From contig CAMWRR010000030.1 of the NCBI GenBank assembly GCA_947176715.1, forward strand, positions 1 through 11,611: a stretch of 11,611 bases of DNA. The letters are read 5' to 3'. Shown piece by piece: positions 6,412 through 11,611 of the stretch. Source of the DNA: an uncultured Rikenellaceae bacterium (GTDB lineage: Bacteria > Bacteroidota > Bacteroidia > Bacteroidales > Rikenellaceae). Position numbers and translations under genes: made by a program. A model generated the notes under the pieces. That model saw only the letters and a list, made by a program, of their open reading frames with translations, ran no database searches and had not been told where the DNA came from. Within the stretch, counting starts at the first letter, position 1. The number at the start of each line of letters is the position of its first letter.

Positions 6412-7269
6412 TCACTTCACTATGAAGCGGGGGTTGTGCAGGTCGCGTTTGTTGTATGTCAGCGGCGTGCCGTCGTCGGCCCTCACTATGTCGCACCCGG
6501 CCATAAGAGCTACGGCGTGTCCCGCCGCCGTGTCCCACTCCATAGTGGGGGCCATACGGGGATATATGTCGGCCCTGCCCTCGGCCACGAGACATATCTT
6601 TATGGAGCTGCCTCGCGATACGGTGGCAAGGTCGGGGTGAACGGCCCTGAGCCCGTCTATGAAGCGGCGGGTGTCGTCGTTGAGGTGCGATACCGAAGCC
6701 ACGCACGTGTAGGGACGATCCCCGCGCGGCAACGGCAGAGGCATACCGGCCGCCAACAGCTCGTCCAAAGAGAGCGCGCTGTCGGGTCTCACCCCCTCCA
6801 CACGGAAACTGCCCTCCCCTTTCACAGCCACGTAGAGCGTATCGAAAACCGGCAGATAGACCACCCCGGCGACAGGCACGCCGTTTTCCACGAGCGCTAT
6901 GTTGACGGTGAAATCATCCCGGCGTTTTATGAACTCCTTGGTGCCGTCGAGCGGATCCACTATCCACAACCGCTCCCATGAGGCGCGAGTCTCGTACGGT
7001 GCCGCGGCTATCTCCTCGCTCAGGATGGGGATGCCCGTTGAGGCGAGCATGTCGCATATAGTCTCGTTGGCACGACGGTCGGCTACGGTGAGCGGAGAGT
7101 CGTCGGCCTTACGCTCCACCTCGAAGTCGGCCCCCGGGTCGTCGTATATCTCCATGATACGCCCGCCTCCGCGTAGCGCCGAGATAACAGCCCTCTCCGT
7201 AAGTGCATGAAGATCCATACCGATTCGGTTAGTGTGTCCGTACTGAAAAGCCAATCCGTACGTCGACAT
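6412..7269 (-). CDS. cysQ: 3'(2'),5'-bisphosphate nucleotidase (PAP phosphatase)
   Basis: CysQ hydrolyses PAP, the by-product of sulfotransferases, to AMP, and can also act on PAPS. It belongs to the inositol-monophosphatase superfamily. Seen in the 285-residue frame are SPLTVADRRAN (58-68), the metal-binding glutamates in ILSEE (82-86), IVDPLDGTKEFI (103-114), FTVNIALVENG (120-130), SIKICLVAEGRADIYPR (222-238) and the C-terminal metal site EWDTAAGHAV (244-253). The start is uncertain. The ATG at 7269 lies about 20 bp from the predicted transcription start. An in-frame ATG at 7218 (MDLHALTERAV, 268 residues) matches where homologues begin, and the first 17 residues look unlike the family. It is the first gene of the operon, which fits PAP removal alongside sulfonation. 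Confidence 0.95.
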   Translation of the reverse strand: MSTYGLAFQYGHTNRIGMDLHALTERAVISALRGGGRIMEIYDDPGADFEVERKADDSPLTVADRRANETICDMLASTGIPILSEEIAAAPYETRASWERLWIVDPLDGTKEFIKRRDDFTVNIALVENGVPVAGVVYLPVFDTLYVAVKGEGSFRVEGVRPDSALSLDELLAAGMPLPLPRGDRPYTCVASVSHLNDDTRRFIDGLRAVHPDLATVSRGSSIKICLVAEGRADIYPRMAPTMEWDTAAGHAVALMAGCDIVRADDGTPLTYNKRDLHNPRFIVK

Positions 7270-7297
7270 AACGCACGAATTTTACGAAAATTAACGA

Positions 7298-7329
7298 CAA
7301 AAATAAATCTTTTTTCGTAAAGAGACAAA
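7298..7329 (-). promoter_or_regulatory. Bacteroidetes-type promoter of the cysQ-led operon
   Basis: On the minus strand there is TTTG (7329-7326), a 20-bp spacer, then TATTTTTG (7305-7298). This fits the Bacteroidetes -33/-7 consensus TTTG-N19-21-TAnnTTTG exactly. A start of transcription near 7290 would leave about 20 bases before the ATG at 7269, or about 70 before the ATG at 7218. No Shine-Dalgarno is seen, as is usual for this phylum. Confidence 0.75.
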
Positions 7330-7430
7330 TAAATTAGGTGGCGAGGAATGTTGCAGAGGTAATGCAAAGGTTGCCGAGAGAGGAGGTGCAGACAATTTTC
7401 GTCTTCCATATAGCCACAGTGATACGAAGC

Positions 7431-7505
7431 GAGGACCGCACCTCGCGACGAGCAGAAAATCCACCACACGGAGGCCCTGAAACTATGAGCGTTTGCCGTT
7501 AAAAT
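7431..7505 (-). repeat. Partial copy of R/U repeat family (R0)
   Basis: The stretch CCGCACCTCGCG-NN-GAGCAGAAAA ... GGAGGC ... CGTTAAAA parallels 7657-7736 (CCGCACCTCGCGGTGGGCAGAAAA ... GGAGGC ... CGCTTAAAA). It is a shorter direct partner of the larger copy that follows. No gene is visible between the cysQ promoter and this point. Confidence 0.55.
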
Positions 7506-7540
7506 AATTTAACCAGTTCTGCCCTCTATGAGGTGTGTTT

Positions 7541-7830
7541 CGAGCGAATGCGATGGCATCGAACACAAATTCCGATTCTCCCGGTACCGAGCGAAGCGAG
7601 AGCCGTAAACACATTCCGCTTGGCGGACTTTCCGCTACGCTACAAGTCCGAGCGGGCCGCACCTCGCGGTGGGCAGAAAACTCCCCCGTGGAGGCGCGCA
7701 ACCACGTCAGTAATACTATAGACCTTTCCGCTTAAAACACCGTTACTGTCTCTCCCGACCTCCACGCTCGGCGCGGTCCCCCGCAGTCTCCGGTCCGCTC
7801 TCCGTCACCGCCTGAGGCCTAACCGAAACT
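7541..7830 (-). repeat. R/U repeat family, minus-oriented copy (R1) upstream of tamL
   Basis: Read on the minus strand, this stretch has the same block order as the plus-strand units at 10645 and 11109. It gives GGAGACTGCGGGGGACCGC, then GCCTCCNCGGGGG, TTTTCTGCCCACCGCGAGGT, GCGGCCCGCTCGG, a central hairpin (7625-7649, GGACTT/AAGTCC arms), GCCAAGCGGAA and CTCGG-ACCGGG. The loop of the central hairpin is inverted relative to the flanks when compared with the other two units. The remainder to 8069 holds no recognised gene. An AT-rich stretch at about 8009-8060 just before the tamL start may contain its promoter (TACTTTTA resembles a -7 box, but no good -33 box is placed). Confidence 0.75.
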
Positions 7831-8069
7831 CCGCACTACACGAAAACTTCCTCCCCCGCACGACAACTAACCTATTATAAAACATCCAAGGGCGGCAATC
7901 GGCGATAACCCGCCCAACAAAACTAAACTAACATAAATCACCGAACAAACCCCGACCGAGCGCTGTGAGGCGCGCACAAAGAATTTCCGCCCGTCGCGAG
8001 CCGTTTGGTAAAAAAATTGTACTTTTATCCCCACGAAAGTCATCTTCACTAAACATTTACCGTTCCGAG

Positions 8070-10415
8070 GTGTCTCCGAGCCACAGACATATCTTATCAG
8101 GCATAGTCGCTGTAATCCTCTTCGCGGGCTGCAGCGTCACCAAACATCTGCCCGAGGGGAGCCATCTTCTGACCAAAAACACCGTATCGGTATCGTTCCC
8201 CGACACCCTGCACCGCTCGTGGAAGGTGAGCCCGTCGGAGCTGACACGGTTCATACCCACCTCGCAGACCCCGAACAAGCGCATCTTCGGAATGCCCTTT
8301 TTCCTGTGGGTCTACAACCTCTCGGACACGAGCAAGAACAACTGGTGGCAACGCACGTTGCGTAAGATAGGCGAAGAGCCGGTATTGCTCGACTCGGCGT
8401 TGACGGAGCGGTCGCGGCGCGACATGTCGTTATACATGCAGTCGAAAGGGTTTTACGAATCGAATGTCACCGACACCATCAAACTGCACAAACGCAAAGC
8501 CTCGGTAAGCTATTCGGTGACCGCCGGCGAGCCGTTCAGGATATCGGGCGTCAGCTATCTCTTCGGCGACAAGAGCCTGCGCAACATCATACTGGCCGAT
8601 TCGGTCAACTCGCTCATAAAGCCCGGCGACCAGCTCGACCGCACGGTGATGGAGGCGGAGAGGTCGCGCGTGGCCGCATATTTGGAAGACCTCGGATATT
8701 ACAGATTCTCGGTCAACAACATACGCTACATAATAGACACGCTCGGCACGCCGCACAAGGGGCACGTCACCATAAACTTCGTGCAGAACGTGGTGGCGGG
8801 ACAGCCCGAGGACAGCCGCATATACCGCATACGCAACGTATATATCGACACCGACTACAAACCCTTGTCGGGCCCCGACTCCGCCTCATACGACACCCTC
8901 TACTTCCGAGGGTTCAACTTCATAGCGCCGTCCGGGGTAAAGCGCAACATACGCTACTCCGTAGTGGCCGACGCAATAACCATATATCAGGGTAGCATCT
9001 ATTCGCGCGAGGAGGTGCGTTACACCAGCGCCAACATATCCAACCTGCGATACTTCAAGAACGTCAACATACTCTTCTCCGAGAGCGGCGAGGAGGACGA
9101 CTACGTCACATACGTAGGAGAGGGCGGCCTCGACAGCCTCACCGACGTGGCCGAGGGGACGCTCGACTGTTACATACAGTGCGTACCCATGTTGCGGCAG
9201 GGATACAAATTAGACGTGGAGGCCTCCACCAACACCAACTACACAGGCATAGCCCTGCAGCTCGGGTATGCCAACAAAAACATATTCAAGGGCGCCGAGA
9301 TCTTCGACATAAGCGGACGCGTGGCCTACGACTTCACCCACAACTCGGGCAAGAAGAACTCATACGAGTTCGGCATATCCACCTCGCTGACATACCCGCG
9401 CGCATTGGTGCCGTTCAACATCAACCGCTACAGCCGTCGCTATAACGTAAGCTCCAAGGTGGAGCTGTCGTTCAGCAAGCAACGGCGTCCCGACTACGGC
9501 CGCACCCTCAGCAGCCTCACCTTCGGCTACAACTGGAGCAACGGCCGTTACACCAACTACACGTTCCGCCCCATCAACCTGTCGCTCATCAAAGTGCCGT
9601 GGATAAACGACGACTACCTGAACTCCATACGCAACCCCTATCTCCGCAACAGCTACACCTCGCAGATGATTTTGGGCATGTTCGGCTCCGTCACATACAA
9701 CACGCAAAACACCGGAATGGACCAGACATTCACCGTGAAAGCCAACATAGAGACGAGCGGAAACTTTCTGAACCTCATATCGTTAATAAACAACTCGCGC
9801 TATCACTACAACGACGACGAACGCTACTACAACGCGCTCGGCATACGTTACGCCCAGTATGCACGCGCCGAGGCCAGCTTCGTGTTCCGTCAGCGCGTAC
9901 GCAACAAAGGGGCGCTGTTGTGGCGCCTCCTCGTAGCCGGCGGTTACGCCTACGGCAATACGCGTTCCATGCCGTTCGAGCGTATGATATTCGCAGGCGG
10001 TAGCACCAGCATGCGCGGATGGCAGGTGAGAACGCTCGGCCCCGGATTCGTGGCTCAACAACCGCGAGAATTCTACCCCAATCAGGTGGGCGACCTCAAG
10101 ATAGAGACCAACCTCGAACAACGATTCCCGATATACGGTCCCGTACACGGCGCCGTATTCCTCGACTGCGGCAATATATGGTCCAACGGCAAGGGCGAGA
10201 GCGACAAAGAGGCACGGTTCTATTTCGACAGCTTCTACAAGCAACTGGCACTCAATACCGGACTCGGCCTGAGGCTAGATTTCAACTACTTCGTACTACG
10301 GCTCGACTGGGGTATACAGCTCAGAAATCCCGGCTGGGAGCGCGGACATGAGTGGATCCGGAGCTTCAAATTTTCCAACACGGCGTTGCATTTCGGGATA
10401 GGTTATCCGTTCTGA
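8070..10415 (+). CDS. tamL: TamA/BamA-family (Omp85) outer membrane lipoprotein, TamL-type
   Basis: This 781-residue Omp85 protein probably helps insert or translocate outer-membrane proteins together with a TamB partner (not in this window). From the GTG at 8070 it begins MSPSHRHILSGIVAVILFAGC, a compact lipoprotein signal with lipobox LFAGC and Cys21, then SVTKHLPEGSHLL. Lipidated TamA forms are known in Bacteroidetes. The frame is open back to a GTG at 7965, but that would put 41 residues before the hydrophobic core, so 8070 is preferred. POTRA-like segments lie at roughly 125-340. The C-terminal beta-barrel (from about 380) contains FAGGSTSMRGWQVRTLGPG (641-659), the Omp85 arginine-glycine loop, and ends in TALHFGIGYPF with a terminal Phe, a beta-signal. 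It is a lone gene flanked by R/U repeats on both sides. The symbol is less certain than the family. Confidence 0.87.
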   Translation: MSPSHRHILSGIVAVILFAGCSVTKHLPEGSHLLTKNTVSVSFPDTLHRSWKVSPSELTRFIPTSQTPNKRIFGMPFFLWVYNLSDTSKNNWWQRTLRKIGEEPVLLDSALTERSRRDMSLYMQSKGFYESNVTDTIKLHKRKASVSYSVTAGEPFRISGVSYLFGDKSLRNIILADSVNSLIKPGDQLDRTVMEAERSRVAAYLEDLGYYRFSVNNIRYIIDTLGTPHKGHVTINFVQNVVAGQPEDSRIYRIRNVYIDTDYKPLSGPDSASYDTLYFRGFNFIAPSGVKRNIRYSVVADAITIYQGSIYSREEVRYTSANISNLRYFKNVNILFSESGEEDDYVTYVGEGGLDSLTDVAEGTLDCYIQCVPMLRQGYKLDVEASTNTNYTGIALQLGYANKNIFKGAEIFDISGRVAYDFTHNSGKKNSYEFGISTSLTYPRALVPFNINRYSRRYNVSSKVELSFSKQRRPDYGRTLSSLTFGYNWSNGRYTNYTFRPINLSLIKVPWINDDYLNSIRNPYLRNSYTSQMILGMFGSVTYNTQNTGMDQTFTVKANIETSGNFLNLISLINNSRYHYNDDERYYNALGIRYAQYARAEASFVFRQRVRNKGALLWRLLVAGGYAYGNTRSMPFERMIFAGGSTSMRGWQVRTLGPGFVAQQPREFYPNQVGDLKIETNLEQRFPIYGPVHGAVFLDCGNIWSNGKGESDKEARFYFDSFYKQLALNTGLGLRLDFNYFVLRLDWGIQLRNPGWERGHEWIRSFKFSNTALHFGIGYPF

Positions 10416-10422
10416 GTTTTTT
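10394..10422 (+). terminator. Weak terminator candidate at the end of tamL
   Basis: A small stem GGATA/TATCC with a 3-nt loop lies in the last codons, and GTTTTTTG follows the TGA. The gap between stem and T-run is about 8 bases and the stem is short, so this is tentative. A second small hairpin (GCATAG ... CTATGC, about 10440-10461) lies downstream without a T-run. Confidence 0.3.
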
Positions 10423-10644
10423 GTGTCTGAGGAGTTGTAGCATAGAGAAATAGCCCTATGCAAATCATGAAAGAGTTGTGCTATAAGTGTATGCGTGCCT
10501 CGCGGCAGGCATAAGAGTATGACTTATACAACCTTAACGGATAACATTCAATCTTCACATGACCTCCCTTGCGGACCGACGACGAAGAGATGTTTATAGC
10601 CGCCGCGGGTGTGGCCCGAGCGCCAACGGGGGCTGTTAAACACA

Positions 10645-10958
10645 ATTCCTTATGAAAAGATATACCGCGCTGCTTTATGTTAAAATACTCGGCATCACAG
10701 GGTCGGAGCCTGCGGGGGAACGCATCTTCGCGGGAGGTTTTATAGATGCTGTTAGGCACTTTTAGCGAAAAACGATTATAGCTTCGTTACTCTCTATTGC
10801 GAGCCTCCGGTGGGGGAAGTTTTCTGCCCACCGCGAGGTGCGGCCCGCTCGGCCTTTCCGCTACGCTTCAAGACCGCCAAGCGGAAAGGCTTACAGTCCT
10901 CGTGCCTCGGACCGGATTAGGCGGAGTTGTGTTTGGGTTCCTTGCTGGTGCACGGGTC
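10645..10958 (+). repeat. R/U repeat family, plus-oriented unit 1
   Basis: This unit of about 310 bp is repeated directly at 11109. Shared blocks are ATTCCTTATGAAAAG, CTGCGGGGGA-CGCA, GGAGGTTTNATAGATGC, a block nearly identical over more than 40 bases (ACTTTTAGCGAAAAACGATT to TCTCTATTGCG), GCCTCCG, CGGCCCGCTCGG, a central hairpin (10851-10875), GCCAAGCGGAAAGGCTTAC and CCTCGTGCCTCGGACCGG. Two exclusive pairings exist in the centre: GGCCTT/AAGACC (one mismatch), or GCCTTTCCGC (10852-10861) with GCGGAAAGGC (10881-10890). Reading frames over it are short and repeat-derived. The stretch before it (10416-10644) shows no gene. Confidence 0.8.
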
Positions 10959-11108
10959 GCACTTATTCGTATACCATCGTAGAGAAAATCTTGTTTTATA
11001 TAGTCATGATTGCGAGACGACAAAGTCTTTTTGAGGCTTGACGGTATGCGCATTAGCTGAGTTTTGCGTCCGGATGGCGGCCCGAGCGGAGCGAGGGCCA
11101 TAGGCAAT

Positions 11109-11414
11109 ATTCCTTATGAAAAGGTCTTTTGTGCTGGAGTTTTGACGTTAGCGTGAGGTCGGAGAGGTTCACAGGGACGGAGACTGCGGGGGACCGCAAC
11201 TCGCAGGAGGTTTAATAGATGCAGTTAGGTACTTTTAGCGAAAAACGATTATAGCTTCGTTACTCTCTATTGCGGGCCTCCGTGGGGGGAGGCTCCGGCC
11301 CGCTCGGTCTTTTCGCTACGCTTCAAGACCGCCAAGCGGAAAGGCTTACGGTCCTCGTGCCTCGGACCGGGTAGGGCGGAGGTGTGTTTTATGTCCTCGC
11401 TGACGCACGGACGA
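11109..11414 (+). repeat. R/U repeat family, plus-oriented unit 2
   Basis: This is a direct copy of the unit at 10645, offset by 473 bp in the best-conserved block (10758 against 11231). Its central hairpin (11306-11330) has perfect GGTCTT/AAGACC arms. The TTTTCTGCCCACCGCGAGGT block present in unit 1 and in R1 is missing. The spacer between the units (10959-11108) has a GGCCC/GGGCC hairpin around GAGCGGAGCGA near 11080-11100 but no gene. Confidence 0.8.
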
Positions 11415-11473
11415 GATAAAGCGGAATTATATTAAACTGCCCCCAATGATACAATAAAGCAAAAAGGACTGCT

Positions 11474-11530
11474 TCCCTCGCTTCGCTCGGGTCAGAAAAG
11501 CGGAAGTGTTTGACAGCCCTCGTGCCTCGG
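11474..11530 (+). repeat. Truncated R/U family fragment
   Basis: TCGCTTCGCTCGG, AAGCGGAAGTGTTTGACAG and CCTCGTGCCTCGGA match the right-hand part of the R/U units (compare AAGCGGAAAGGCTTACAG and CCTCGTGCCTCGGA in unit 1). The remainder to the end of the window shows no gene. Confidence 0.5.
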
Positions 11531-11611
11531 AACGCCGCACGCCTTATGGCGTATTTGAGTTGCATGCGCTTTTTTGTGGTGTTTATTACTCTCTGTGCAT
11601 AGAGAAGTCTG

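Noticed and set aside
5974..6981. 335-codon plus-strand frame opposite cysC and cysQ
   Set aside because: It spans two conserved minus-strand genes and their intergenic gap; composition shows it is a shadow.
10481..10759. 92-codon minus-strand frame downstream of tamL
   Set aside because: It partly overlaps R/U unit 1, where the equivalent frame is broken in unit 2 by indels, so coding is not conserved between copies.
123..11057. 13-base inverted match GCTAATGCGCATA (123-135) with 11045-11057
   Set aside because: About one such 13-base match is expected by chance in a window of this size, and the flanks do not extend it.
10751..11237. GTTAGGC/GTTAGGT motifs resembling the right end of integron attC sites
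   Set aside because: No matching left-end RYYYAAC at the right distance, no folded attC shape, no integrase or cassette genes.

Overview
The window looks like a chromosomal piece of a Bacteroidales bacterium, possibly Alistipes/Rikenellaceae-like; the genus is a guess. The order-level call rests on three things. One gene is a PCMD-family exported protein, typical of Bacteroidetes. Another is a lipoprotein-type TamA (TamL). There is also a near-perfect Bacteroidetes promoter (TTTG-N20-TAnnTTTG) in front of the main operon, and Shine-Dalgarno sites are lacking. Genes are moderately GC-rich and use the isoleucine codon ATA heavily.

Layout. Positions 1-513 hold no gene, only repeat sequence and the terminator of the leftward operon. 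From about 7290 down to 514 (minus strand) runs a six-gene unit: cysQ (PAP/PAPS phosphatase), cysC (APS kinase), cysD and cysN (the two subunits of ATP sulfurylase), a PAPS-dependent sulfotransferase, and a secreted PCMD-domain protein. Together these activate sulfate to PAPS, use it to sulfonate an acceptor, and remove the PAP by-product. No PAPS reductase or sulfite reductase is present, so the set reads as a sulfonation module rather than sulfate assimilation. The layout recalls the steroid-sulfonating cluster reported around BT0416 in Bacteroides thetaiotaomicron, but the acceptor here cannot be read from sequence.

The operon is interrupted by structured intergenic DNA. A 514-bp gap between cysD and cysN holds two oppositely oriented copies (B and C) of a repeat also found downstream of the operon (A), plus a 30-bp-arm hairpin overlapping the cysD stop codon. 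A second, nested inverted repeat fills the 197-bp cysN-sulfotransferase gap.

Positions 7270-8069 are gene-free apart from the operon promoter, and carry a second repeat family (R/U) in minus orientation. A single plus-strand gene follows: tamL, an outer-membrane Omp85 lipoprotein whose best start is a GTG at 8070. From 10416 to the end (about 1.2 kb) I see no gene. This stretch holds two direct copies of the R/U element in plus orientation and one fragment. No tRNA, rRNA, transposase or CRISPR array was recognised.
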